From Nematocida ironsii (taxonomy: Eukaryota; Microsporidia): a stretch of DNA of 64,000 nucleotides. The stretch covers positions 186,001-250,000 of the forward strand of contig LTDK01000173.1 of assembly GCA_001642415.1 (NCBI GenBank), in the 5' to 3' direction. How positions within the stretch are numbered: position 1 is the first letter of the stretch; each line of letters opens with the position of its first letter. Below the pieces are notes generated by a model that did not search any database, was not told the origin of the DNA, and was given only the letters and a program-made list of their open reading frames with translations. A program made the position numbers and the translations under genes. Below are positions 19,044 through 28,164 of this stretch, in pieces.

Positions 19044-20462
19044 TCATTGTTGGAAAAGGTTTTTTATCGCAGCATAATTGATTCTTGAGGAAAGGTTCTT
19101 TGTTTTAACTGCTGACTCAACTGCATCTTGCAGTGGTATCTTCTCTCTTTCCTTTTCTTTTTTCTTCTCCTTTTTCTCCTTTTTTCTTTCCTTCACCTCC
19201 TTCTTCTTTCTTTCTATAAGAAAGTCTCCATACATTACATTCCAGATCCTTTCTTTCTCTTTAACCTCTTCTTTGCTCAGAAGAAGATCGTTCTCCACTT
19301 CTATTCCACAGTCAGACAGGTCACTTTCATATTCATTATTATAGTTATAAGTCTCAGCAGATGTGTCTGCTGTGCTTAAAAGGGCTTGTGAAGGAGTTGG
19401 TAGAGAACTAGGTGTAGCAATGTAACTCTCATCACTGTCGCTTGGCCATTCTTTAGTTTTCTCATTTGAAATATCCTTCTCAGAAATGTTCATTGAGAGT
19501 AGACTGTTTTGATTGGATGCAGTAGGAATTTTTGGAGTATTTGTGACAGTATCTGCAGTATTAGGCTCATTATGGCCTATTCTATTACAGAATGATTCAT
19601 TAAGTATTTTGCCACGTAATTTAACAATAGGCGGATCTTCCTCTTTCTCCAGCCAAATTGTATTAAACTCGCTAATTGAAAGATTTGCTGTTGCTGTTTC
19701 TTTTAGCTCCATAAGCCGCTTATTAATAGTTGCCTCGCACACTTTTACTACATTAGCAACTTCCTCCACTGTTCTTTCTGTTCCGTGTATTCTGCTTGAT
19801 ATAAGAATGGCTGCACCACAAATACCAGCTGGTTTTCTCCCAATTACAATCCAGTCTCTGTCCATTCTTGCTATAAGACGCAATGCAGTCTTCCCAACAT
19901 TTTGATTATTTAAGTTTAACTTGCTGCAGAACCGAGGGACAAATAGAGACGGATCAACCAATGGCATAGTAATGTTAAGCAGTCTTATTAGCTTTAAGAA
20001 GATACTTCCGATTTTAAACACATTTATACGGAGAATGTATGCAAAGTCAACGAGCATGTGCGGTGTCTCTTCCTCTCTACATGTAATGTACAGACATGCC
20101 GCTAAAAGTACTTGCGTCTTTCTCCCTTTTGTAAAGTTAAACTGCAGCGACAGATTGTACCACCGCATTGCAGAGTTTATCTGTGACTCTCCAATCCCCA
20201 GTGCCTCGCCAATCGACTTGGCTATGCCCCGAATCGTTGTTATGTGATTTGTTGTAATGAACTTACCCGAAACAAGTTTTTTTGTGTCGCCGGTAGAGAC
20301 GTACTGGCCTTGCAAAATAGAAGAGCCCTTTGTGTCCTGTGCAAATTGCACATCAGACACAATTGTGCTTTCTTCAATTACCAGACCACACGATGTACAG
20401 TAACTTATGTCACGCGCTGCATCGGTTTCTATTCTTGAGTTTACGCAAATGGCACACTTCAT
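19044..20462 (-). CDS. BRF1: RNA polymerase III initiation factor TFIIIB subunit BRF1
   Basis: A 472-residue TFIIB-related factor. The N-terminal zinc ribbon has C3, C6, C22 and C25. Two cyclin-like repeats follow (about 78-165 and 172-262), including KGRKTQVLLAACLYITCREE and RKPAGICGAAILISSR, the classic TFIIB-family helices. The C-terminal BRF homology block is visible as KERIWNVMYGDFL (about 390) and SSRINYAAIKNLF at the very end. A lysine/glutamate-rich linker lies between. BRF1 bridges TFIIIC, TBP and Pol III at tRNA and 5S genes in the nucleus. Confidence 0.93.
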   Translation of the reverse strand: MKCAICVNSRIETDAARDISYCTSCGLVIEESTIVSDVQFAQDTKGSSILQGQYVSTGDTKKLVSGKFITTNHITTIRGIAKSIGEALGIGESQINSAMRWYNLSLQFNFTKGRKTQVLLAACLYITCREEETPHMLVDFAYILRINVFKIGSIFLKLIRLLNITMPLVDPSLFVPRFCSKLNLNNQNVGKTALRLIARMDRDWIVIGRKPAGICGAAILISSRIHGTERTVEEVANVVKVCEATINKRLMELKETATANLSISEFNTIWLEKEEDPPIVKLRGKILNESFCNRIGHNEPNTADTVTNTPKIPTASNQNSLLSMNISEKDISNEKTKEWPSDSDESYIATPSSLPTPSQALLSTADTSAETYNYNNEYESDLSDCGIEVENDLLLSKEEVKEKERIWNVMYGDFLIERKKKEVKERKKEKKEKKKEKEREKIPLQDAVESAVKTKNLSSRINYAAIKNLFQQ

Positions 20463-20648
20463 CTATAAAACTTTTTGAAAAATTAAGATTTATTTCTAGA
20501 GTTCCCAGATATATTATAGCTAATGGTAAAGTAAACGCCATTTAATTATAAATACGTTGAGTAATCGGCTATGTCTTTTTATACCGGATAAATTTGAATT
20601 AGCAGAATAATACTGTAAAATGTTTAATTTTAAAGAAATTTTAGAGCG

Positions 20649-21503
20649 ATGGACGAAGGAAAGTTTTACTCGAAAGTGCTCCAGGCAGTTATTGTAGAAA
20701 TACTGAATCAGGTAGGATTTGAGAGAACCAGCAAGCAATCCCTGCAAGTAATACTGGATTTGGTCTTTTCACATATAAACAAGCAACTATTAATAATTAA
20801 AAGAATTCTTTCAGAGGCTGGCCTCTGTGAGGCGTATAACAGTATTGTAGAGATAAAAGAGCCAGAAACAGACACTGACTTAGTAAATGCGATTCTTTCA
20901 GCTATAATTGAAGAATCAACAGGGCCAGAGGAGTCCTACAGAAGGGAAGAGCTTGTCTCTTTTCTGCAGTACCAGCTGAACATAACCAAGCAAATAAAAA
21001 AAGAGGCAGCGCCGCAGGATGAATCACTCCTCGAGATACTTCGTGTTGGCGACCAGCTGAAAAGGGTGCACACAGAAGAAAGAGCACTAATTAACTTTAC
21101 AGGCGAGGAGGAAGGAGAGAAGAAGGCACCAGAAGAGAAAAAATACTTAGACCAGGACGTACAGGACCATTTAAAAGAAAGAGCAAGTATTCCATTCACT
21201 CCCATGCAGGAGAAAGACCAGTCTCAAATTACAGCACTTGTAACAGATGTGACTTTAGAAGAGCCAATAACAGAAATAAACCCAGAGAAGAGTGAATATT
21301 TAATACGCAGTAACATGAGAGACTATGAGCACATGCTTAATAAAAAGAGGCTTAGCACATACCACTGCACACCGTGCGAGTCTCAGACGGAAATACCCTT
21401 TTTAGAAGATATTATTCTTCTGAGTACGCTTAGAAAACTTACAAAGAAAAGGAAAGACGCAAAAGAAAGACAGAGTCCAAGGACAGAAGACATCTCAGCA
21501 TAA
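20649..21503 (+). CDS. Histone-fold protein, TAF8/TAF3/SPT7-like
   Basis: A 284-residue protein. Residues 6-60 (YSKVLQAVIVEILNQVGFER, then SLQVILDLVFSHINKQL) fit the Bromo_TP histone fold: a helix ending in GF, a loop with Ser-Leu, and a long second helix. This fold is used by TAF3 and TAF8 in TFIID and by SPT7 in SAGA. The rest is acidic and helical (LLEILRVGDQL near 126), with no bromodomain or PHD finger, so TAF8-like is the simplest reading. It is transcribed divergently from BRF1 across about 190 bases. An AAATTTT tract lies about ten bases before the ATG. Confidence 0.55.
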   Translation: MDEGKFYSKVLQAVIVEILNQVGFERTSKQSLQVILDLVFSHINKQLLIIKRILSEAGLCEAYNSIVEIKEPETDTDLVNAILSAIIEESTGPEESYRREELVSFLQYQLNITKQIKKEAAPQDESLLEILRVGDQLKRVHTEERALINFTGEEEGEKKAPEEKKYLDQDVQDHLKERASIPFTPMQEKDQSQITALVTDVTLEEPITEINPEKSEYLIRSNMRDYEHMLNKKRLSTYHCTPCESQTEIPFLEDIILLSTLRKLTKKRKDAKERQSPRTEDISA

Positions 21504-21589
21504 AGTACGTATGAAATACACAGCAGTTTATTAGTAAAAATCGGTTTATGTAAATTTTTAGTATTCTTTGATTCTCAAATCAAAATTAC

Positions 21590-23263
21590 TCATTTTGGCT
21601 TTGTTACCCTTCCTTTCATGAACGTGTTCGCATTAATTATTCGATTGGATATTTCATTCTTTAATTCTGTGATGATCTCTTTTTTGTTTAAAACAATCGG
21701 TTTGTCACTGAATTTCTCTGCATATTCTGATGCAAGTGCGAATATCTCTTTCTCCACACGAAGAAGTGTTGGTACGGCCATTTTCCGGAACTTTTCTTCT
21801 GAGTTCAGCTGAAATGAACTTCTGAATAGTCTGAGCGGATCACTTGCTTGCTCCTCAAATGCAGACATTTTTTGAAGAAGCTCTTTTCTCTCCTGTGAGA
21901 ATGCTTCAATATTCTTAAGTATTTCATATTCTGTCTGTGCTGAAAGTATTTTCTCTTCCAGCTCGTATATAATCTGCTCCTGTTCTGTGAATTTAAGAGT
22001 GTCTATTGTAGAGGGGAAGGGAATAGTTTCGTATTTCTTTTCTTGGATTCTTTCTAAGTCATTCAGAATATTTTGCAGTGCACTCTTTTTTTCTGTGAAT
22101 ATTTCATTTATCTTCTTCTTGTACTCCTCTTCCATTTGCTGTATCCATGCTTTCTCAATGATGATTTTTCTAATTATTGATATTTCATCAATTGACTCCT
22201 TTCCCTGTGGGTATATTTTACTTGATAAAAAGGCAATTCGTGAAGTGAATAACATATCCAGTTCTTTTGCTAGTTGATTAATTTTAACCAAGTTTAACTC
22301 TATTTTTTTAATACCCGAAAAAGACAAAGTGTCCAGAAATGGAAATAGATTGTTTTTCTCAGGTACACTTTTGAAATTAAATGGAAATAAAATTAATCCG
22401 TCTACTATAAGATTATTAAAAACAATCTCACTTGGTCTCTTTAAAACCACAGTAAGTTCATGACCTGCTGGTTTTGCACTGGGAGAAACACCAGAAGTAT
22501 CCAATTCACAGGGAGAACTGCTATTATCAGCACTCTTTTCCACAGAAATGTCTATTTTACTTACAGTATAATTATAAGACTGGGTTTCACTCGATATATT
22601 TTCTAATTGTTCTTCTAATACACTCAAAGCATTAACAATATCACTTGTTGTAGTATACGCAGATGGGTTTACGCCAATAGAAATAAGTAAATCTTTTGTG
22701 TTTTCTATTTTTTTTTGAGTTTCTTCTTTTATCTCCTCTTGTTTTCTTTTGAGTCTATCAAGAAGGTCTTTCGCCTGGCGAATACTAGGCTTAGTTACTA
22801 TACAAATATTAAGTATCTCATTGCATTCATTTTCATATACCACGTGCTCATCTAAATCAGTCATTGCCTCTTTTATTGCACTGGATACTTCTGCAAATTC
22901 TTTTAACTGATTTTCGTATCTTACACTCAGAGAGTCTACCTCTTTCTTTAGAAGAGATTCTTTTACTGTAAGATTCTTTTCGTATACCCAGAGAGTGCTC
23001 TCTTGGTCAGATACTTCTTCAAGTGCCTGTTGAAGTTCTTTCTTTCGTATTTCCATTGCAGAAATTATTTCTTTCTTTTGCTGTACATCTTTGTTTACTT
23101 TGTCTTTTGTTAGTTCTATGGCTGATAGTATATTCTCCATATCACTAGATAGCCAGTCACACGGGTGTGTGTTAAGCTTGTTAGGCGGCATAAGCAGAAG
23201 CGATGACTCGCATATCTCTGCCAGCAATTCTTGGATTCTTCTAACATAAACACTTTCTGGCAT
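21590..23263 (-). CDS. ASE1: Microtubule-bundling protein ASE1/PRC1/MAP65 family
   Basis: 557 residues from the ATG at 23263. The first three quarters are long coiled coils, as in the dimerising rod of ASE1/PRC1. The conserved spectrin-like microtubule-binding part is near the C terminus: an FEEQASDPLRLF segment at about 460 corresponds to the family signature F(E/D)xxAxDPxR. It is followed by a helix with EEKFRKMAVPTLLRVEKEI and an FSDKPIVLNKKE segment. Family proteins crosslink antiparallel microtubules in the spindle midzone. The usual basic C-terminal tail is nearly absent. The gene starts back-to-back with the next gene, 24 bases away. Confidence 0.75.
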   Translation of the reverse strand: MPESVYVRRIQELLAEICESSLLLMPPNKLNTHPCDWLSSDMENILSAIELTKDKVNKDVQQKKEIISAMEIRKKELQQALEEVSDQESTLWVYEKNLTVKESLLKKEVDSLSVRYENQLKEFAEVSSAIKEAMTDLDEHVVYENECNEILNICIVTKPSIRQAKDLLDRLKRKQEEIKEETQKKIENTKDLLISIGVNPSAYTTTSDIVNALSVLEEQLENISSETQSYNYTVSKIDISVEKSADNSSSPCELDTSGVSPSAKPAGHELTVVLKRPSEIVFNNLIVDGLILFPFNFKSVPEKNNLFPFLDTLSFSGIKKIELNLVKINQLAKELDMLFTSRIAFLSSKIYPQGKESIDEISIIRKIIIEKAWIQQMEEEYKKKINEIFTEKKSALQNILNDLERIQEKKYETIPFPSTIDTLKFTEQEQIIYELEEKILSAQTEYEILKNIEAFSQERKELLQKMSAFEEQASDPLRLFRSSFQLNSEEKFRKMAVPTLLRVEKEIFALASEYAEKFSDKPIVLNKKEIITELKNEISNRIINANTFMKGRVTKPK

Positions 23264-23287
23264 AAAAGTCAATGCAAAAAAATATTC

Positions 23288-23563
23288 ATGCTAATTGACT
23301 TCTCAAAGAAGAAGAAGCTCGTTTCTTACAAAGAGAAAACACCAAAAAAACAAAGAAAACAGACAAAAAAGGAAAAAACAGTTAAGTTATCAGATGTAGA
23401 CAAGTTATTCCTTAAATCAAAAGAGTTATTTGATGAGACTCCAAGTATATTCGCAGACATTCCCTATGAAAATACAGAAATTGCCGTAATGGTAGACCCC
23501 TGCACTAAAACATACAAAAACCCAGCCACGTTATATGAACAGTACAAAGACAGAATCCACTAA
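23288..23563 (+). CDS. Small lysine-rich protein, weak YL1-C-like resemblance
   Basis: 91 residues from the ATG at 23288; the longer frame begins with a TTG and would run into the divergent neighbour. The first 30 residues are strongly basic (KKKKLVSYKEKTPKKQRKQ), suggesting nuclear or nucleic-acid binding. Near the C terminus, DPCTKTYKNPATLYEQY recalls the DPxTgxxYxNxxxF pattern of the YL1 C-terminal domain of SWR1/INO80 subunits, but the region is short and this is only a suggestion. The stop overlaps the start of SEN54 by 29 bases in another frame. Confidence 0.5.
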   Translation: MLIDFSKKKKLVSYKEKTPKKQRKQTKKEKTVKLSDVDKLFLKSKELFDETPSIFADIPYENTEIAVMVDPCTKTYKNPATLYEQYKDRIH

Positions 23564-24131
23564 AGAAATAGAGCGTTTAATATTAGACAAATTCATTCCT
23601 GATGGGATTAATTACATACCAAAAGACCCTGGCAGACAGCAATATAGGAAGTGTGGAATAAAAGAAGAGAAATTAATACTTGCACTAGAAGAGGTTCTAT
23701 TCGATATTTCATCACCAGAAATAAATCAGTTGGATATTAATGAATATGCAATAAATTCCGGGTATAAGCACTTTTTAACATACAAAGAAATTCGAAAGGC
23801 AGGCTGGATACTCATCCCAAACACTCTGCCAATTCTACCAATTACGGAAATTTTCATAACCGAAAAAAGAAATAGTTGCTATAATCCCAGATACTTCTAT
23901 AAAGTATACCAGCCAGATAAGCACTTTAACAGAAAGAACTCCAAATTATATGGTTACTTGCTTATAGTTACACCACTAGACATATTTACACCAGAAGTAT
24001 TCTCATATACAGAAAACCTTCCATTACTTATTGCTGTCTCAGATGGAGACACATTCACTGTAATTAAGTCAAATAATTTCAGTTCAATCCCCACTCTTCT
24101 CTCAGAATATACGCCCAGTGAGAGAACTTAG
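23535..24131 (+). CDS. SEN54: tRNA-splicing endonuclease structural subunit SEN54
   Basis: A 198-residue protein matching the two conserved parts of SEN54/TSEN54 joined directly. At the N terminus, FIPDGINYIP resembles the KDFLPDGS segment, and a segment with GRQQYRKCGIKEEKLILALEEVL corresponds to the MGxxxxGxxxLxPEEALYLLE region. At the C terminus, FYKVYQPDKHFNRKNSKLY matches the VYxPDxxFKKxNPGxP motif, followed by LPLLIAVSDGDTFTVIKSNNF, the PLIFALVDxGxxSFYxF strand. Sen54 scaffolds the catalytic subunits that remove tRNA introns. It lacks the long linker of animal and yeast proteins, a typical microsporidian reduction. Start overlaps the upstream gene. Confidence 0.8.
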   Translation: MNSTKTESTKEIERLILDKFIPDGINYIPKDPGRQQYRKCGIKEEKLILALEEVLFDISSPEINQLDINEYAINSGYKHFLTYKEIRKAGWILIPNTLPILPITEIFITEKRNSCYNPRYFYKVYQPDKHFNRKNSKLYGYLLIVTPLDIFTPEVFSYTENLPLLIAVSDGDTFTVIKSNNFSSIPTLLSEYTPSERT

Positions 24132-24176
24132 CACATACTCTAAAAGTATTTTAGTTACGATTAAATATTTTTTATT

Positions 24177-24743
24177 ATGGCAAACCAGAAGCTTGCGTCG
24201 ACTCTTATCCTTTCCTCTGTATTTAGATGCTTAACCATTAAAGGAGACACAGAAGACTTTAAAAGCAAGATAAAGCAGGAAGCAACAGTTGAAACACAAG
24301 AAGAATTTTTATATTTGATCAGAAGGCTGCAGAAGTTACAGGATATAAAGCCAATTACGGATTTATCATTGTTTAAGAAAGGGATTGAGCCAATGTGGGA
24401 AGATCCAAGCAATCTAAATGGAGGAAAGTGGATTATCAAAATAAAAAAGAACACAGCAGAGCAGAGGCTATTTGAAAGCTTATTTATATGGATGGCACTT
24501 GTTCCGTTTTCCACCATGGATGTAAATGGGATTGTAGTGAGTGTAAGAGGACACCACACAATTCTTTCACTGTGGACAAAAAGCTGTCCATCAGAAGAGG
24601 AGAGGCACATTCAGGAGAAGGAAATACGAGATACATTAGAGCTAAAACAAATAATTCCTGTTTCATTTAAAGGAAATGATGAGTCTCTTAAGGATAAATC
24701 ATCATTCCGGCATACAGTGAAGGATAAAATACCCAAGCAATAA
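24177..24743 (+). CDS. CDC33: Translation initiation factor eIF4E (cap-binding)
   Basis: A 188-residue eIF4E-type protein. The strongest match is SLFKKGIEPMWEDPSN (about 61-76), with the cap-stacking Trp of the MWED motif. GGKWIIKI follows and then NGIVVSVRGHHTILSLWTK near 117-135, corresponding to the GAVVNVRxKxDKIxxWT segment. The N-terminal part is divergent: the second cap-stacking Trp of canonical eIF4E (W56 in human, in the KTWQANL strand) appears replaced by Phe in a DTEDFKSKI segment. It may be a specialised isoform. It follows SEN54 by 45 bases on the same strand. Confidence 0.87.
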   Translation: MANQKLASTLILSSVFRCLTIKGDTEDFKSKIKQEATVETQEEFLYLIRRLQKLQDIKPITDLSLFKKGIEPMWEDPSNLNGGKWIIKIKKNTAEQRLFESLFIWMALVPFSTMDVNGIVVSVRGHHTILSLWTKSCPSEEERHIQEKEIRDTLELKQIIPVSFKGNDESLKDKSSFRHTVKDKIPKQ

Positions 24744-24777
24744 ATTACTTATGTCTACTCTTATTAGACAGTATAAA

Positions 24778-24788
24778 TTTCGGGTTAT
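24778..24788 (+). promoter_or_regulatory. GGG-type motif TTTCGGGTTAT
   Basis: An exact copy, about 160 bases upstream of the RTT109-like gene, in the same orientation as that gene. Confidence 0.4.
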
Positions 24789-24947
24789 ATTTTATCTGTT
24801 AGTAAAAATAACTGAATCTTTGGAATATTTGATTTCTTGCATATTTGTACTTTCTGTTGGAATAATCCATGAAGTAAAAATAATTTAGATTTTTATCTAA
24901 TTCAGTAATAAATAAACATTTAATAAACCAGAAAATATTTGCATTCT

Positions 24948-25799
24948 ATGGAATATTCTGTGGAGAGTCTGTTTCTGCAGAGGGACAAGCACTTATACAT
25001 CATTTCTTATGTGGATGGAGCACCAATGAGTGTTTGTGTTATTTGCGTATACCCGAAACCAAATGTTATTTATATTAAACGATTTGAGAGTGCATCAAAA
25101 GTAAGGGGATTATCCCGGATGGTTCTTATAGAGAGTCTTAAAAGATTATTTATACACGGGAATAGACCAGAGATATATGTATATTCTCGTCCTATTGGGA
25201 GCAAGTATATACATACAGAAAGGCCTATTTCCCATTCAATGCAACTATGTGCATACTGGGAGAGTATTTTAACAGAGATTGGGTACAGCACTATGCGACT
25301 AACCCATAAGGAAGCCAAAAGCAAAGAATTTAAAAATATTATCTCAGAGCATAAGGGGATTGCACAGTGTTTAGGAAAGATAATAGATGAGCCAATTAGC
25401 AGAGCAATGAGGCATGCCCCAGAGAGTTCTCTTGATGAGATTATGGTAATACTTTGTTCAAGCAGGGATTTAACTTCTGGCTCTCTTATTTTCAGTAAGC
25501 CATCTGAAGAGCCTTCTACTATAATAGTCCAGAAAACCCCAGAAAAATCAAAAGATAAAAAGGAAGAATCCGCAGACAAATGTTCATTTTTAAACCAAGA
25601 GATCATGCAAAGTGTTACACGCGATGAAATACTCAAAATATTAAAGGATTTACAGAATGGCACTACCTCAGAAGAGCTGTCTCACATGAAAAAAGTACAG
25701 CAAATAATAAAGAGTAGCAGTATTCCAAAGAAAGAACCAATTAAACCATTTAAATTAACTATAAAGAGACCAAAAACCAGACAGGATGAACAACCATAG
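24948..25799 (+). CDS. Histone acetyltransferase, RTT109/KAT11-like
   Basis: 283 residues from the ATG at 24948; the longer frame begins with TTG. The central region shows the order of a KAT11/p300-type acetyltransferase. IYIKRFESASKVRGLSR at about 42-58 corresponds to the strand and loop that bind acetyl-CoA. YVYSRPIGSKYIH then S..MQLCAYWESIL near 80-110 recalls the FARPQPxYLF..S...LxxWWxxxL signature of Rtt109. The C-terminal 100 residues are lysine-rich and disordered, ending in a basic stretch (KLTIKRPKTRQ). Rtt109 acetylates newly made histone H3. The similarity is by eye and moderate; an unrelated nuclear protein remains possible. Confidence 0.5.
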   Translation: MEYSVESLFLQRDKHLYIISYVDGAPMSVCVICVYPKPNVIYIKRFESASKVRGLSRMVLIESLKRLFIHGNRPEIYVYSRPIGSKYIHTERPISHSMQLCAYWESILTEIGYSTMRLTHKEAKSKEFKNIISEHKGIAQCLGKIIDEPISRAMRHAPESSLDEIMVILCSSRDLTSGSLIFSKPSEEPSTIIVQKTPEKSKDKKEESADKCSFLNQEIMQSVTRDEILKILKDLQNGTTSEELSHMKKVQQIIKSSSIPKKEPIKPFKLTIKRPKTRQDEQP

Positions 25800-25981
25800 T
25801 TGAAGTTCAGTCTATTTTATATCTGAGTAGGAAATATTATCAAATATAATTTAATTGTTATGTTAAATAAAAATGAAATTTCATATTTAAATAATTCTGT
25901 GGGATCTGTAAATATTCAGATATTTATGCATTAATAAGTAATCATTTGATTTTATTATGTATATTCCTATTAAAAGAACAT

Positions 25982-26614
25982 TTATTCTTTTGGAATATCA
26001 GCACATCCAACGATTCTTGCACCGTGTTTCTTGTTTTTTAGACCAAGAATCTTTGACATTTTTGCTTGTTCTTCTGTCATCTGCTCACCTTTCCTTCCTA
26101 AGACAATTTGCTCTGTTACTTCTATGCTGTTTGTCTTTGGGTTAATAATAATGTTCTGGATTCCTAATTTCTCAATTTCTTTAAATAATGTGTTTGAGAC
26201 CTTTACGCTTTCTTCGTTTAATAATTCTCCTACTGGTAAGACAATGTCACTAGAAAGTGTGTCACCAACCTTTTCGTAGTCTAAGTGACTAATTCTGTCT
26301 ACTATACTCTGTACTTTTTCTTGGGGAAGATCTGATAAAAGGTAGAGGAACACTTTGTCTGACTTCTTGTATTCAACAGTACCTCTTAAGCTATTAAGTT
26401 GCTCTGTGTCGAGTGTTCGTGATAGTACTTTTTCTATCATTTTGTACTTACCAAAGAACAGTTCAGACTTCACACTTCTGAAATCTCTCTTTAATTTCTG
26501 AATAAAGGCAGTTTTGTTGTCGCATAGTAACTTGTATATTTTCTGGTATGCTCCTACATTTGATAGTAAATTGTCAACTCTTTCTTTTTTTGCTTTCTGA
26601 GACTCTCCTGCCAT
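25982..26614 (-). CDS. MRT4: Ribosome assembly factor MRT4 (P0/uL10-like)
   Basis: A 210-residue member of the uL10/P0 family. KKERVDNLLSNVGAYQKIYK (10-29) corresponds to the first helix, SELFFGKYKMIEKVL (51-65) to the GKNxxxxxAL motif of P0 and Mrt4, and VLPVGELLN (about 125-133) starts the inserted domain. It ends without the acidic P1/P2-binding tail and C-terminal GFGLFD-type peptide of true P0, so it fits MRT4, which holds the P0 site on pre-60S particles in the nucleolus and cytoplasm. A true P0 that has lost its tail is a less likely alternative. Confidence 0.75.
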   Translation of the reverse strand: MAGESQKAKKERVDNLLSNVGAYQKIYKLLCDNKTAFIQKLKRDFRSVKSELFFGKYKMIEKVLSRTLDTEQLNSLRGTVEYKKSDKVFLYLLSDLPQEKVQSIVDRISHLDYEKVGDTLSSDIVLPVGELLNEESVKVSNTLFKEIEKLGIQNIIINPKTNSIEVTEQIVLGRKGEQMTEEQAKMSKILGLKNKKHGARIVGCADIPKE

Positions 26615-26728
26615 ATAAAAAATTTTCAGTTTTTCTAAAATTTAACTCAAACAAACGGATATTCTTTCATTTATTAATTTAAAGGACTCATTCACCTATT
26701 ACAGCGATAATCAACTAAATCTTATTAT

Positions 26729-27784
26729 TTATGCGTTTTTCTTTAAATACTCCTCAATTGACTTCTGTGCCATGTACTCTGCTGTTTCTAAGTCCATTGC
26801 AGCCCCACAGAATCCAGTTGCATGCACAAAAGAAGCATTTTTTAATTTTGGGAATCTGCGCATTTGTTCATTTCTCAGACCTCTCCACTCCTCACATAAA
26901 GGTATCTCTGGTGTGTATCTTATACCTTTCTTGGGAATGCACAGTAATTTATATATAGTACCCTCTCTTGACCGTATTTTGTATATAATTATTGATACAT
27001 TTCTGTTTAGTGATGTATTATAGTATTGAATTAATTCTTTCACTGGGTATGCTCCGGATTCCATTATAATGTATCTACTTCTTGGATCTTTCATCTGGTT
27101 AAAGCTCTGCAGTATTGGCATTTTATCTTTGTTTATCTGGTGCATTAAGTACTTGCAGTGTCTTACTAAATCACTTCCAATGTACTCCATTGCCTTTTCA
27201 AATGCTTCATATCTTACTTTATCACCGTACTCAATACTTTCCTTCTCTGGAATATCAAAGGGAACAAATGACCGTATTACATTATCCAAAGTCCTTTCAT
27301 TATACCTAACATCATCTGATATGTCAACACCATTATCATTTGCATCAACAGATACAAAATATGTCTCATAAAGTAACCCCAGTAGAAGAAGATAGTCAAA
27401 ATCCGGCTGTACATCCAAACCTAGTGCTTTAATAAATTGCATACCATGGTACTTGTACACTAACCCAGCACTGCTCATTTTTATATCATAGTTGTCATTG
27501 TACGTCTGGTTAAACCCTCTTTGATGATGGTCATACTTAAAATTAGTTGGGTCAAATACTCCTCCTACATCCACCACAATATCTCCCGTTTTTATTGTAT
27601 CTTCATTCCTTGTTCTTACTATATTTGCATGTGGATATATTTTTTTAAGCATAAAACACGCCAACACATCATCCAAGTGAAATGCCCCATCATGTGTTAT
27701 TATTGTGTTAATACTTTTATTTCCTTCTCTTTCTTCCATGGGAGAGAATAAAAAATTCTTATTTATTCCTTTCCTATTTATCAT
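26729..27784 (-). CDS. MYG1: MYG1-family exonuclease (DHH-like phosphoesterase)
   Basis: A 351-residue MYG1/UPF0160 protein. THDGAFHLDDVLACFML (30-46) carries the metal-binding His and Asp pair, DVGGVFDPTNFKYDHHQRGF (about 73-92) contains the DHH motif, and GFCGAAMDLETAEYMAQ near the end matches the family's C-terminal signature. MYG1 proteins are 3'-5' RNA exonucleases of nucleus and mitochondria in other eukaryotes; mitosomes have no genome, so a nucleolar or cytosolic role is more likely here. The start is uncertain: ATG at 27784 or Met16 at 27739, which is closer to the conserved domain. Confidence 0.9.
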   Translation of the reverse strand: MINRKGINKNFLFSPMEEREGNKSINTIITHDGAFHLDDVLACFMLKKIYPHANIVRTRNEDTIKTGDIVVDVGGVFDPTNFKYDHHQRGFNQTYNDNYDIKMSSAGLVYKYHGMQFIKALGLDVQPDFDYLLLLGLLYETYFVSVDANDNGVDISDDVRYNERTLDNVIRSFVPFDIPEKESIEYGDKVRYEAFEKAMEYIGSDLVRHCKYLMHQINKDKMPILQSFNQMKDPRSRYIIMESGAYPVKELIQYYNTSLNRNVSIIIYKIRSREGTIYKLLCIPKKGIRYTPEIPLCEEWRGLRNEQMRRFPKLKNASFVHATGFCGAAMDLETAEYMAQKSIEEYLKKNA

Positions 27785-28164
27785 TTGATTCTTGCCAATA
27801 TTTCGAGTTATTTATATATTTCTTTATAGTGTGTGATACATTAATTTAATATTTTGGTTATTTTGGTTATTATACTATAAGTAAAATATGAAATAAGCTA
27901 GAATAAGCTAGAGCAGGAAGAATAACAGGATTAGTTTGTATAAGAATGGATATAATTTAAATAATTGCAATAAATACAGTAGCAAATAAGTTTAATAATG
28001 TATATTATATACTGTATTTAGAGTATTAGATGTATTTATAGTATTTCTACTGGTATTTCTGGTTATTAAGACAGGATTACTTTCTAATTTTAAGAAATTC
28101 CTTTTTATTATTTAAACTATTTTCATTTTGTGTTTCAAATATTTTGTTGTTTTTCTTCTAATTA
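27785..28164. other. Divergent promoter region between MYG1 and PUP3
   Basis: About 380 AT-rich bases between divergent genes. A TTTCGAGTTAT variant of the GGG-type motif lies at 27801-27811. Short direct repeats (AATAAGCTAG twice near 27892-27911, TTTTGGTTAT twice near 27852) are present. No gene or RNA is seen. Confidence 0.45.
27801..27811 (+). promoter_or_regulatory. Variant GGG-type motif TTTCGAGTTAT
   Basis: One-base variant of the TTTCGGGTTAT element in the divergent promoter between MYG1 and proteasome beta3, oriented with the plus-strand gene. Confidence 0.25.

Noticed and set aside
23231..24131. A single gene split by a frameshift (the 91-residue frame plus SEN54)
   Set aside because: SEN54 is complete from its own ATG, including the N-terminal PDG segment, so two overlapping genes are more likely.
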